Shown: positions 9,162 to 18,859, numbered from the stretch's first letter. The stretch: DNA of 32,221 nt from Candidatus Woesearchaeota archaeon (GCA_016845225.1 JAERTB010000014.1:1-32221), one strand, 5' to 3'. Notes: generated by a model not told the origin, from the letters alone. A program made the numbers and translations.

Positions 9162-9821
9162 TTATTCCTTTACCTCTTTAGTTTCTGGCTTTTCTTCAGT
9201 TTTAGTTTCTTCCTTAGCTTCAGGTTTTGGAGCTTCTGTTTCTGCAGGAGTTTCCTTAGGTTTTTCTTTCAAAGGTACTTCAACTACGTCTACTTTTTTT
9301 GAATCTTCTTTCTTAACAATTACTAATTCTGGATGTTCTTTGTCTGTGAAAGGTGAAGCTGGTGCGTAAGCTAAATCATCACTCGTTTTTACTAAATAAG
9401 AAGGTATGTTTGTTTTATTGTTGTTAACTGTAATGTGTCCGTGTGCAATCATTTGTCTTGCTTGTTTGCTTGTTCTTGCAATTCCTTGAGTAAGAATCAT
9501 TGATTGTAATCTTCTTGCTAGTAATTGTCTTACTGAAATTTCTAAAATATCATCTAATGTTGCACCCTCAGTTAAGATTCCCAAACTGATTAATCTTTTA
9601 ATAAGTAATTCTTCTTCTTTTTTACCTTGATCAGATGTATCTGCAACAAGTCTTTTTGCTTGTTTTTTAATCGCACTTAATTTTGAATTTAATTTCCAAA
9701 TTTCTTTTTTATTTTTTAATCCGTATTCTTTTGTAAGTCCTCTTTCTTCTTCAATTCTTTCGCCTTCCCATGGATGTGATGGTCCTGAGTATTTTTTTCT
9801 TGGTTTCCTTACAATTCCCAT
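9162..9821 (-). CDS. rps4: 30S ribosomal protein S4 (uS4) with acidic C-terminal extension
   Basis: [27 protein letters not shown]...S4 RNA-binding domain; tail [35 protein letters not shown]. Confidence 0.96.
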   Translation of the reverse strand: MGIVRKPRKKYSGPSHPWEGERIEEERGLTKEYGLKNKKEIWKLNSKLSAIKKQAKRLVADTSDQGKKEEELLIKRLISLGILTEGATLDDILEISVRQLLARRLQSMILTQGIARTSKQARQMIAHGHITVNNNKTNIPSYLVKTSDDLAYAPASPFTDKEHPELVIVKKEDSKKVDVVEVPLKEKPKETPAETEAPKPEAKEETKTEEKPETKEVKE

Positions 9822-9822
9822 T

Positions 9823-10272
9823 TTATTTCTTCTTCTTAGTTACTCCTACACTTCCTGCTTTTCTGAAGTTTCCTTGTGTTCTTTGTCCCCTTACTGGAAG
9901 ACTAAACATGTGACGGATTCCTCTGTAGGATTTTATTTTCTTCATTTTACGAACGTCGAATTCTTTTGTTAATTTTAATGTTGGACCTGTTAAGTGAAGG
10001 TTTTCTCCAGAATCTGGATCATTTTTTCTATTGAATAACCATTTAGGTATTCCTTTTGATTTTGGATCAGCTATTGTAGCTTCGATTTCTTTGATTTTTG
10101 CTTCGTCCAGTGAAACAATTTCATCCTTTTCTTTAATATTTAGAACTTGACAAATTGCTCCTGAGAAAGGTAAGCTAATTCCTTTGATTTTTGATAGCCC
10201 GTAAAGAACACTCTTATTACCAGCTATATCTGTGTTAGCTATTCTAATTAATCTTTTAATCTCATTTGCCAT
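9823..10272 (-). CDS. rps13: 30S ribosomal protein S13 (uS13)
   Basis: IRIANTDIAGNKSVLYGLSKIKGI...SYRGIRHMFSLPVRGQRTQGNFRK. Confidence 0.96.
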   Translation of the reverse strand: MANEIKRLIRIANTDIAGNKSVLYGLSKIKGISLPFSGAICQVLNIKEKDEIVSLDEAKIKEIEATIADPKSKGIPKWLFNRKNDPDSGENLHLTGPTLKLTKEFDVRKMKKIKSYRGIRHMFSLPVRGQRTQGNFRKAGSVGVTKKKK

Positions 10273-10318
10273 TTTATTTGTGAATTAGAATGAAATCCAT
10301 TTAAAAGAGTTTTGGTGT

Positions 10319-10879
10319 TTAAACGCCTAAGAATAGCCTATATTTGTCTTCTTCACTAATTTCTGCGATTAATCTTTTGATTATTGCAGATTCAGGATCA
10401 GGCATTAGTTTAACTCTTGCTTTAATGTCTTCAAAGTCTGTAAATTCTTTATCTTCTCTTTGTTCTAATATTTCCCACATGTGTTTTTTACCTATTCCAG
10501 GAATAAGTTCTAATTGATGCATTCTTGCATTAATTGGACCAGCTTTGTTAAAGAAATCTATGAACTTTTGTTCTTTTTCTTTAACTAATCTTTTTAGAGT
10601 TTCTTCTAAGTTTAATTTAGCTGTTTGTGTTAATTTGAAAAAATTAATTCTACCACTGATGTGATGAATGTCATCTCTTTTACCTTCGCCCATATACACT
10701 TCTTGGTTAGGTTGTAAAAAAATTCCTTTCTTTGGAACTAATTCTAGAATTGTAAAGTGTTCAGCACCTATAGCTTGCACTATTGCTGTCTTGATGTGTG
10801 CAGGTCTTGTATCCGATGGATACCCGTGTGGGAGAAAGTCTAGTACTATAGCTTTTTCTTCCTTCGCTTGTCTTTCCAT
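10319..10879 (-). CDS. DUF655 family protein
   Basis: AIVLDFLPHGYPSDTRP...QEVYMGEGKRDDIHHISGRI...LELIPGIGKKHMWEILEQRE is typical of archaeal DUF655. Confidence 0.88.
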   Translation of the reverse strand: MERQAKEEKAIVLDFLPHGYPSDTRPAHIKTAIVQAIGAEHFTILELVPKKGIFLQPNQEVYMGEGKRDDIHHISGRINFFKLTQTAKLNLEETLKRLVKEKEQKFIDFFNKAGPINARMHQLELIPGIGKKHMWEILEQREDKEFTDFEDIKARVKLMPDPESAIIKRLIAEISEEDKYRLFLGV

Positions 10880-10898
10880 TGTTTAATTGCATTCTTAA

Positions 10899-11240
10899 TT
10901 ACTTCATACAGTCGACGATTTTCTTTAAGTCATCTTCTTTCAGTGTTATGTTATCGTTTGATAAAATGATTTTTATGCTGTCTTCATCTGTTGGTTGAAC
11001 ATTTGCAAGATTATTAATTTGTCTTTCTTTTAATCTTTGAACATCTAAAGTTTCTAATGCTTTTTTTAAGTCACTAACTTTTTTTAATCCTTCTTTACCA
11101 AAAGAATCAATAAATTCTTGAGCTTTGGTTGTTCTGAATCCTGGTTCATTTTCTCCAAGATTTTTTTTGATTATTTTTAACTTGTCAGCTACTTCTGAAT
11201 AGTTCAATGTTTTTTCTGATTTAATTTCAATTTCTGCCAT
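10899..11240 (-). CDS. rpoF: RNA polymerase subunit F (Rpb4/RpoF)
   Basis: HRDC-like alpha-helical sequence and position between L21e and DUF655, the conserved archaeal order. Confidence 0.8.
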   Translation of the reverse strand: MAEIEIKSEKTLNYSEVADKLKIIKKNLGENEPGFRTTKAQEFIDSFGKEGLKKVSDLKKALETLDVQRLKERQINNLANVQPTDEDSIKIILSNDNITLKEDDLKKIVDCMK

Positions 11241-11241
11241 T

Positions 11242-11532
11242 TTATGCTTTTTTTAAGTGTACAGGATGTACTACTGCTGTTTTTCTTTTGTTTCCATCTT
11301 TGAAAGAAACGTGATAACAGTTTCCTTCTTTGGATATTACTTCTCCAGTCTTTCCGTGAAATCTTGGGAAATACATTCCTTTTTGATATGCAGGTTCTGC
11401 ACTAAAACATACTTTTGTACCATTTTTTAATTCTTGAAAGAATCTTCTGATACTTATTTTACCCTTCTCTTTAGGGCTTTTTCTCAATTTACTTCTGGTT
11501 TTTCTTCTAAATCCACCAACTCTTGTTGCCAT
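11242..11532 (-). CDS. rpl21e: 50S ribosomal protein L21e (eL21)
   Basis: GGFRRKTRSKLRKSPKEKGKISIRRFFQEL...PRFHGKTGEVISKEGNCYHVSFKDGNK. Confidence 0.95.
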   Translation of the reverse strand: MATRVGGFRRKTRSKLRKSPKEKGKISIRRFFQELKNGTKVCFSAEPAYQKGMYFPRFHGKTGEVISKEGNCYHVSFKDGNKRKTAVVHPVHLKKA

Positions 11533-11601
11533 AGTTTATTCCTCGTAATTAGTTATTATAAGATAAGTTACACCGATATTTTGAATTTATAAATGTAGTG
11601 G

Positions 11602-11889
11602 TTACTCTTTTTTTGTTTTAATGGCTTCTAGAGCCCTACTAAGAGTAAAGAATAGATTTTCTCCTTGGATTTCTGAGTTTAAGTTTTCTGAAGTTTTTTG
11701 AAATTCAGCACTTATCTTGAAATCTTTTGGATTGTTAGATTCTAAATTTAAAATTAGGTTTTGGAAATCTTCTGTTTCTTCTGCTAATTTTTTAGCATAG
11801 TTTCCAACAATTTTTTTTATGACAATTAGGCTTGCATTGTCTATTTCGCTAAATCCTTTTAGTTTTATGTTTCCGCCTAGTTCTATCAT
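11602..11889 (-). CDS. small conserved-looking protein, possible HPF-like fold
   Basis: Sits upstream of rpl21e; IKLKGFSEIDNASLIVIKKIVGNYAKKLAEE.. pattern resembles the 2630..3022 product. Confidence 0.55.
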   Translation of the reverse strand: MIELGGNIKLKGFSEIDNASLIVIKKIVGNYAKKLAEETEDFQNLILNLESNNPKDFKISAEFQKTSENLNSEIQGENLFFTLSRALEAIKTKKE

Positions 11890-12003
11890 TGTGAGGTGTT
11901 AAATTATTATGTTAGAGTGTATAAATAACTTTCTAAATAACTTTGTTGGAAAGGTTTATAAGTAATTTTGAGTTGATTAAGGTATCAAAAAGGGGTTATT
12001 TTA

Positions 12004-15000
12004 ATGCATTCAGATCACAAAGTACTTTTTCCAGCGTTTTTGATACTGTTTGCTATGTTTTTATCTTTTAATTATGATTCGTTAGTTAGTTCTGAAGTTA
12101 ATGTTGTTGAAGTTGGTAATAGTTTAACTGGTTATGCTGTGAATAATAATGTTTGTGGAGATAGCGGAGTGTTGGAAATGTATAATATTACTAATTCTCA
12201 TGTTGCTGCTGTTGGCGATGATTCTTCAAATATTGCTTATTGTGCTTCTGTTTCTCAGTCTCTTATTACTAATTCTCCTCTAAGAAATTGTTATACTGAT
12301 TTATCTAATTTGATTGGTTATGCTTCAAGTGGTACAGATATTGGTGCTGAATTTAATTCTCCTAAGGGTGTAAGTGTGTTGATGGATGTTAATGGTTTTA
12401 GTTACGCATATGTTGCAGATACAGGAAATCATTGTATAAGGATTGCAAAGGGGGATGGAAGCGTTGAACATTTTTCTGGGCAATGTACTTTTAGTGGGGT
12501 TGATGATGGAAATGCAAACACTGCTAAATTTAATTCTCCTGAGAGTTTAGTTGAAATGGGAGGAAATTTTTATGTTGCAGATACAGGAAATCATTGTATT
12601 CGTGAGGTTAATGTGAGTACTGGGTCTGTGAGTACTCTTGCCGGTAGTTGTGGAAATAGTGGTTCTGCTGATGGGATGGGTAGTAATGCTAAATTTAATT
12701 CTCCTTCCGGAATAACTACTGATGGTGTTTATCGTTTGTGGGTTTCTGATAATAAATGTGTTAGAGAAATAGATACTACTACTGGTGATGTAACTACTAT
12801 TGTTGGAACTTGTGGAAATAGTGGTTCTGCTCTTGGTGTTGTTGAAGGAATTTCTTATAATTCTGATTCAAATGAAATTTATATTGCTGATAAAGGTAAT
12901 AGTAAAATAAAAAATTATAGTGTTTCTTCAGGCTCAATAAGCAATTATGTTTCTGCAACTAATCCTTCAGGGATGGTTTTTGATTCAGGTTTAAAAATAC
13001 TTTATTTTGCTAGTAGTTCTCAACATAAAATTTGGAAAGTAGATACTGCGTTAACTCCTTCAGCTAGTGTATATGCTGGTTCTGGAACTCTTGGTTTTGT
13101 GGACGGAGCTATTTCAAGTTCTAGATTTGATACTCCTTACGGTATTGGTGTGGATAGTTTCGGAAATTTGTTTGTAGCAGATTCTCAAAATCATGCAATT
13201 AGAGTTGTAGCTCCAACAGCCCCAATAGATGTTTATACTTTGTCTGGAAAGAACGTGCAAGGTTTTTCAGATTTATCTGCAATTACTAATTCTCATTTTT
13301 ATGCATCAAGTGCAACTACAAACATAACCAAGCAAGGAACATATGGTAGAATTTGTTATGATGGTTTGAGTTGTGAATCTAAAGCAACTTGTGATACTTC
13401 TCAGGAATGTATATTTTCATTTAGTGCTGCAACTAATTCTATGGTTGGTGCTTGTGGAGATTATAGTACAGATGTTTGTTGTGAACTTGGTGGAAGTGGA
13501 ACTTATTGTGGCGATGGAACTATTCAGAATCCAAATAGTAATGGTGAATCTGAACAATGTGAATCTGATACTGATTGCGGAACCGGTCAAACTTGTGTAA
13601 ATTGTCAATGTACTGTTCCTGGAAACGATGCTGATGGTGATGGAATTATTGATGATGATGATAATTGTCCAAATCATCCTAATAGTGATACTCTTGGAAC
13701 TTGTGTTGTTGCTGGAACATTTTCAAATCCTGATCCTAATTCGTCACCGATTACTTGTACTACTGATGCGGATTGTAGTGGAAAAAAGATTGGGGCAACA
13801 TTGGTAGAGTATTGTGCAGGCGGAATTGGAAGAAATCAAGATAACAATGATAATCCGTTTGGAACTAACGGAGATAATTGTGGAGATGCATGTGATATTA
13901 ATTCACAAAATGCATGTACTTGTTCTGCTGGAGATGATCTTTGTCCTGGCCCGGATACTTGTTCAGATGCATTAGTTGGTGCTAGCTTTGGATGGGATAG
14001 AATTTCTGCAAACAAAGGAGATTTGACTAAAATAATTCTTGATTTAAATTTTGTTCCAGACTGTGATGGGCAAATATTTGACGTTACTGTTATTGATGCC
14101 GATACTGGTACACCTTCGCTTACAAAACCTAGTCCTATTACAATTATGAATGCTTATGGTGAAACTGAATGGTACGCAGAAAATAATAATCCTGGACAAA
14201 CTCCTGCAGATGTAAAATGGTATGGAGAATCAATTAAAGATTCAATATTGATGAAAACTGGAAATTTAACCGTTAGTGGAGGAACAAGTTATTGTGGTGA
14301 TGGTGCAATTAATGGTGGAGAACAATGTGATGATACTGCTAATCCTATGTTTGGAGATGGAAGTGATACTTGTGAAGATTTTGGTTTAACTGGGGGAGCA
14401 TCTTTAGATTGTATGAATTGTGTAATTGATACTAGTGGTTGTATTGGAGATTCTGGAGTTTGTGGCGATGGAAATATTAATCCTGGAGAAACTTGTGATG
14501 GAACAAATATGTCTGGTTTGACTTGTGAAGATGTAGATGAGTTTACTGGTGGAACTTTGGGATGTTATCCGCCGTCGGATGCAAATGAATGTACCTTGGA
14601 TGTTTCTGGATGTGTTGGAAGTAGTGGTGGTTATTGTGGCGATGGAATTCAAAATATAGATGAAGCATGTGATGATGGTGGAAGATGTGGAACTACTTCT
14701 ACATATTGTACTTCTGATGCTGAGTGTGATACAGATGTTCTTTGTCTTCCTCAAAGCGGAGATGGTTGTGATGATACTTGTAATTTGGAAGATGGTTATG
14801 GTGGTGGAGGCTCGGGCAATTGTAATTCTAATTGTATTTTAGGAAATAAGATGTGTAGTACTAGTGCAAATACACTTTATACTTGTGCAGATTATAGTAA
14901 TCCTCCTGATGGATGTTATGAATGGGGCGTTGGAGAGACTTGTGCTTCTGGAGAAACGTGTAGTCCAGAATTTGATCAGTGTGTCGATAGTGGTTGTAGC

Positions 15001-15282
15001 GTGAAAAATAGTCCTACAATACTTATTCCTAGTTGTAGTGGAGTTAATGAAGATTATGTTTGCGGTAAATGGAGTGATTGTATGAATGGAGAAAAAACAA
15101 GAACATGCTCACAATGTGATACTGGGACCAGTTGTCCATGGCCTACACAAAAGATTAATTGTGAACCAGAACCTTCAGTTAAGGGTTCAGCATTTGATTT
15201 ATTCAGTTGGATGGTTGGATTATTTTTAATTGTTGGATTCTATTTGATTAGAGAAAAGAAAATTAGGATTAGTTTTAATTAA
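12004..15282 (+). CDS. large secreted NHL-repeat and Cys-rich (DUF4215-like/TSP3-like) surface protein with C-terminal TM anchor
   Basis: N-terminal hydrophobic signal, NHL units (YVADTGNHCIR, FVADSQNHAIR), CGDG..N.GE.CDD repeats, DADGDGIIDDDDNCP, C-terminal TM FSWMVGLFLIVGFYLIREKK. Confidence 0.85.
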   Translation: MHSDHKVLFPAFLILFAMFLSFNYDSLVSSEVNVVEVGNSLTGYAVNNNVCGDSGVLEMYNITNSHVAAVGDDSSNIAYCASVSQSLITNSPLRNCYTDLSNLIGYASSGTDIGAEFNSPKGVSVLMDVNGFSYAYVADTGNHCIRIAKGDGSVEHFSGQCTFSGVDDGNANTAKFNSPESLVEMGGNFYVADTGNHCIREVNVSTGSVSTLAGSCGNSGSADGMGSNAKFNSPSGITTDGVYRLWVSDNKCVREIDTTTGDVTTIVGTCGNSGSALGVVEGISYNSDSNEIYIADKGNSKIKNYSVSSGSISNYVSATNPSGMVFDSGLKILYFASSSQHKIWKVDTALTPSASVYAGSGTLGFVDGAISSSRFDTPYGIGVDSFGNLFVADSQNHAIRVVAPTAPIDVYTLSGKNVQGFSDLSAITNSHFYASSATTNITKQGTYGRICYDGLSCESKATCDTSQECIFSFSAATNSMVGACGDYSTDVCCELGGSGTYCGDGTIQNPNSNGESEQCESDTDCGTGQTCVNCQCTVPGNDADGDGIIDDDDNCPNHPNSDTLGTCVVAGTFSNPDPNSSPITCTTDADCSGKKIGATLVEYCAGGIGRNQDNNDNPFGTNGDNCGDACDINSQNACTCSAGDDLCPGPDTCSDALVGASFGWDRISANKGDLTKIILDLNFVPDCDGQIFDVTVIDADTGTPSLTKPSPITIMNAYGETEWYAENNNPGQTPADVKWYGESIKDSILMKTGNLTVSGGTSYCGDGAINGGEQCDDTANPMFGDGSDTCEDFGLTGGASLDCMNCVIDTSGCIGDSGVCGDGNINPGETCDGTNMSGLTCEDVDEFTGGTLGCYPPSDANECTLDVSGCVGSSGGYCGDGIQNIDEACDDGGRCGTTSTYCTSDAECDTDVLCLPQSGDGCDDTCNLEDGYGGGGSGNCNSNCILGNKMCSTSANTLYTCADYSNPPDGCYEWGVGETCASGETCSPEFDQCVDSGCSVKNSPTILIPSCSGVNEDYVCGKWSDCMNGEKTRTCSQCDTGTSCPWPTQKINCEPEPSVKGSAFDLFSWMVGLFLIVGFYLIREKKIRISFN

Positions 15283-17006
15283 ATTAATTTTTTAGAAACA
15301 TACGGTCCGTCTTGTATGTAATTTAATTGTTTTTTATAGTATTCTCTTACTCCGATTCCAGAAATAACTAACATTTTATTTGCATCATATTTTTCTTTTG
15401 CAATTTTTTCTGCTTCTAACATTAGAGATTTTCCTAATCCTCTATGTTGTGCTTCAGCAGTTTTAGTCGGTTGATTGTTAATGTCTAAAGATTTACCAAA
15501 TACATGTAGCTCTCTTATTCCTGCACTTTTGGGAGTTATTTCTTTTCTAAATGGTTTGTAAGGAATTCTTAATCTTGCATATCCCAATAGAATATCGTTC
15601 TTAGTATCTTCTTTTGAAATAAATATCTCTGTTCCGTTTGAAGCATCATAAGTATCTATTTTAGTTTTTACATGATCATAAGAAACTTCTTTGTTTTTTG
15701 GTTCTCTACATCTGATACATCTGCATTGGGCTTTTGCTTTTTCTAATTTTTGTAAAATTATTTGCCTTAGATTTGTTTTGTCTACTCCTGCCTCTGTCAT
15801 GTAGGTAGGAATATCTCTTTGTATTCTCATGATTCTACAGCATTCTGGAATTATTTTTTTAATTTCAATTATTCTTTCTGTTGCTTGTTCTGTGTTTATT
15901 GGTTTGAATTTACCTTTTTTAAACTCCTCATATAATGGAGTTCCAGCCATAACTAAACAAGGATAAATTTTTAGAGAATCTGGCTTAAAGTTAGGATTAG
16001 TAAATAACTCTTTGTATTCTTTTACGTCTGATGATTTAGTAGATAATGGTAGGCCCATCATCATGTGATAAGTTACTTTTAGAAAAGAATCTTTTAGTAA
16101 CTGAGTAGCTTTAATTGTAGTTGTAGTAGGATGTCCTCTTTTAATTTCTTTTAGTATTTTATCATTAAGGCTTTGAACACCCATTTCTACTCTGGTAGTT
16201 CCTGCTCTTAGCATTTCATTTATCTCAGGTTCTAATGAACAGTCAGGTCTTGTTTCAATAACTAATGCAATGCATCTAATCTTAACGTTTTCATTCTTTT
16301 TTTGTTCTTTTACTAATGTGGTTTCTTTGTTTTTTTCTTTTAACTTGAACATCTTTTCAATTAGTTTCTTTTCTCTTTCTTTGGAGTCTAGCTTTTCTGA
16401 AAGTAAGAAGAATTTATTGAATTTCTTTTCATTTAGATTGCCTTCTTTGTCGTAGAATTCTTTTGAGAAATCATTCAATGCTTTCATTGCAAAGGTGATA
16501 AATTCATCTCTGTAAACTTTTGGGAAAGAAGGAAATGTTCCTCCCATAACGATTAATTCTATTTTTGTAGGGTTGTGGTTTAGTAAGATGTAATGTTCTA
16601 ATCTGTTGAAAACTTGTAAGTAAGGATCGTATTGATTTCTAATAGCTCTTTTTACTGCTGGTGCTCCGTCAGTGTAACTTTTCGGTGTACTTCCAAAAAT
16701 AGAATTTGGACCTCCCGGACAATATGTGCATTTAGCTTGTGAAGGGCAAGAAATTGGTGCAGCCATTATGGCTAATGGTGCTACTCCTGATAGTGTTCTT
16801 ACAGGTTTACTTGTGATTAATCCTTCAATTGTTTTTCGTTGCGATTTAGGTAATGTGTGGACTATTTCTGCGTTTTTTGGAACTTCTTCTAATCCTAACT
16901 TTTTTGCAATTTGGTGTTTTAATTTGTTGAATTCTTGACGAGATTTGATATTCTTTGTATGTTTTACAATCTCTAACATGAATTCTTTTTTTTCTTGATT
17001 TACCAT
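15279..17006 (-). CDS. elp3: archaeal Elp3: radical SAM/GNAT tRNA uridine-modifying enzyme
   Basis: Radical SAM cluster motif CPSQAKCTYCPGGPNS, VVIETRPD-like ALVIETRPDC, C-terminal GNAT (QHRGLGKSLMLEAEKIA). Confidence 0.93.
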   Translation of the reverse strand: MVNQEKKEFMLEIVKHTKNIKSRQEFNKLKHQIAKKLGLEEVPKNAEIVHTLPKSQRKTIEGLITSKPVRTLSGVAPLAIMAAPISCPSQAKCTYCPGGPNSIFGSTPKSYTDGAPAVKRAIRNQYDPYLQVFNRLEHYILLNHNPTKIELIVMGGTFPSFPKVYRDEFITFAMKALNDFSKEFYDKEGNLNEKKFNKFFLLSEKLDSKEREKKLIEKMFKLKEKNKETTLVKEQKKNENVKIRCIALVIETRPDCSLEPEINEMLRAGTTRVEMGVQSLNDKILKEIKRGHPTTTTIKATQLLKDSFLKVTYHMMMGLPLSTKSSDVKEYKELFTNPNFKPDSLKIYPCLVMAGTPLYEEFKKGKFKPINTEQATERIIEIKKIIPECCRIMRIQRDIPTYMTEAGVDKTNLRQIILQKLEKAKAQCRCIRCREPKNKEVSYDHVKTKIDTYDASNGTEIFISKEDTKNDILLGYARLRIPYKPFRKEITPKSAGIRELHVFGKSLDINNQPTKTAEAQHRGLGKSLMLEAEKIAKEKYDANKMLVISGIGVREYYKKQLNYIQDGPYVSKKLI

Positions 17007-17058
17007 GGTTTGTTTGACTTTAGCAAGTTTTATATATCTTTTTAAGGTAATTTAGTTT

Positions 17059-17556
17059 ATGAAGAAGAAGGTGAGTTCTAAAAAGAAAGCGTCTAAGGCG
17101 TCTAATATCTCTGATGTTATGGGGGCCTCATATATTAAGAGACTTTTAGCTTATTTTATTGATATGCTGGTTGTATCTTTAGTAATGTATTTTCCTATAA
17201 AAGAATTATTCTCTGGAATGGTTGGCGAGGGAGAAACATTTTCTTCTCTATTTGCAGCTTCAAATGAAATGAGTTTTTCTATATTTTTACTTGATTTTGT
17301 TTTAGCATTAGTATTTATTTTGTATTTTGCATTATTAGAATTTAACATTTCACAAACTGTTGGAAAAATGATGATGGGTTTAGAAGTTAAATCTGTAGTC
17401 GGAAAAGAATTAAGTTTTAGACAGTGCTTTATGAGAAATATTTCAAAAATGTCTGTAATGTTTTTATTTATTGATAGTATCTATGGATTATTTAAAGGAA
17501 CTAGAAGAAGATTTTTAGAAAAATATTCTGCAACTGTTGTGGTGAATAAATGGTAA
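17059..17556 (+). CDS. RDD-family membrane protein
   Basis: ASYIKRLLAYFIDMLVVSLVMYFPIK...QTVGKMMMGLEV...SFRQCFMRNISK. Confidence 0.75.
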   Translation: MKKKVSSKKKASKASNISDVMGASYIKRLLAYFIDMLVVSLVMYFPIKELFSGMVGEGETFSSLFAASNEMSFSIFLLDFVLALVFILYFALLEFNISQTVGKMMMGLEVKSVVGKELSFRQCFMRNISKMSVMFLFIDSIYGLFKGTRRRFLEKYSATVVVNKW

Positions 17557-18560
17557 AGAAAAAAACAACAAAAAAGAGTGCTAAAGAAATTAATAATAAA
17601 TATCAAGAAGAATATATTAAAAATTTAATTAAAAGTAGTAGAAAAAGAAAAAAGTTCGACGGTAAAAAATTCAAAACGGTTTTGAAAGTTTTATTGATTA
17701 TTTGGGTGTTGAGTTTCTTTATTGGAAAAATTTTCTCTGGAGAAGTTGGTGATAAGGTTGCAATTATTCCTATTGAAGGTCCAATAATGAGTTCTATTAG
17801 TGCTTCTCCTTTTGGAGGAAATGTAGTCGATAGCGAAACTATTGTAGATCTTATTGAAGAAGCTAGCGAAGCCAAAAATGTTAAAGCGATTATATTAGAA
17901 ATAAATAGTCCTGGAGGAACAGTGGTTGCTTCTAAGGAAATAGCTAGAGTAGTTAGTGAATTAGAGGTTCCAGTAGTTTCTGTTATTAGGGAAGTTGGTG
18001 CGAGTGGAGCTTATTGGATTGCCAGTGCTAGTGATTTTATTATTGCGGACGAGATGAGTATTACTGGCTCAATTGGAGTTAATGGAGGTTATTTGGAATT
18101 TAGTGGATTGATGGACGAGTATGGTGTAGGTTATGAAGAGATGACTGCTGGAAAATATAAAGATATGGGGAATAAATATGAAAAGTTAAGTTCTAAAGAA
18201 AGAAAAATTATGCAAAAGAAATTAGATTTAATTTATGAAAACTTTTTAGGTGCAGTTGCAGAAAATAGAAATTTAACTTATACGCGTGTTGCAGAAATTG
18301 CGGAAGGACTTTATTATCTGGGAGTTGAAGCAATGGGGCTTGGATTGATTGATGGGTTTGGTGGTATGAAAGAAGGTAAAGAAAAAGTTGAAGAACTAAC
18401 AGGTTTAGAATTGGAAGAAAAGATTTACGAAGTTGACGAAGGATTATTTAGTGCTTTTGACATGATTGGAGCTAAAAGTTCTTATGGTGTTGGAAGGGGT
18501 ATTGGGGACTCATTCATTAAAGGAAATATTAATTCTGGTTATTTAAGTCCCATAACATAG
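17550..18560 (+). CDS. sppA: signal peptide peptidase SppA (S49 family)
   Basis: ILEINSPGGTVVASKEIA, VREVGASGAYWIASASDFIIADEMSITGSIGV, catalytic-Lys context TAGKYKDMGNKYEKLS. Confidence 0.92.
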   Translation: MVKKKTTKKSAKEINNKYQEEYIKNLIKSSRKRKKFDGKKFKTVLKVLLIIWVLSFFIGKIFSGEVGDKVAIIPIEGPIMSSISASPFGGNVVDSETIVDLIEEASEAKNVKAIILEINSPGGTVVASKEIARVVSELEVPVVSVIREVGASGAYWIASASDFIIADEMSITGSIGVNGGYLEFSGLMDEYGVGYEEMTAGKYKDMGNKYEKLSSKERKIMQKKLDLIYENFLGAVAENRNLTYTRVAEIAEGLYYLGVEAMGLGLIDGFGGMKEGKEKVEELTGLELEEKIYEVDEGLFSAFDMIGAKSSYGVGRGIGDSFIKGNINSGYLSPIT

Positions 18561-18590
18561 ATTTAAATAATAGATTTTACTAAGATTTGG

Positions 18591-18859
18591 TGTAGACTAG
18601 GCCGGGGCAGTAGTCGTGCCTTGTAACCACAAATTGGCTTTAGGGTGGGGCTGAAGTAGCGGAGAGGATTAAGCTCTTGGTACTATTCCCGAATCGTACG
18701 GCGAAACTTTGTCCCAATTGGCCGATAATCTTGAGAACCAGGTCAGATCCTGACGGAAGCAGCCTTAATCATTGTTGTTGGCGCTTTTGGGGTAACGAAG
18801 TGGAGGAAAGTTTGGGGCTCAATAGTATTGGTGTTTGATTCCATCTGCTACGGTCTACA
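18591..18859 (+). ncRNA. ffs: signal recognition particle 7S RNA
   Basis: Helix 8 signature CAGGTCAGATCCTGACGGAAGCAGCC; termini TGTAGAC/GTCTACA pair as archaeal helix 1. Confidence 0.93.

Noticed and set aside
7159-9369. Plus-strand ORFs opposite the ribosomal/RNAP operon (e.g. 7159, 7533, 8390, 8832, 9100)
   Set aside because: Antisense to confidently identified conserved genes.
13417-14754. Antisense ORFs (13417..13677 and 14404..14754, minus) and off-frame ORFs (13373, 14660) inside the NHL/Cys-rich gene
   Set aside because: Compositional shadows of a biased, repetitive coding frame; low-complexity Ser/Thr/Ile translations, no start signals.
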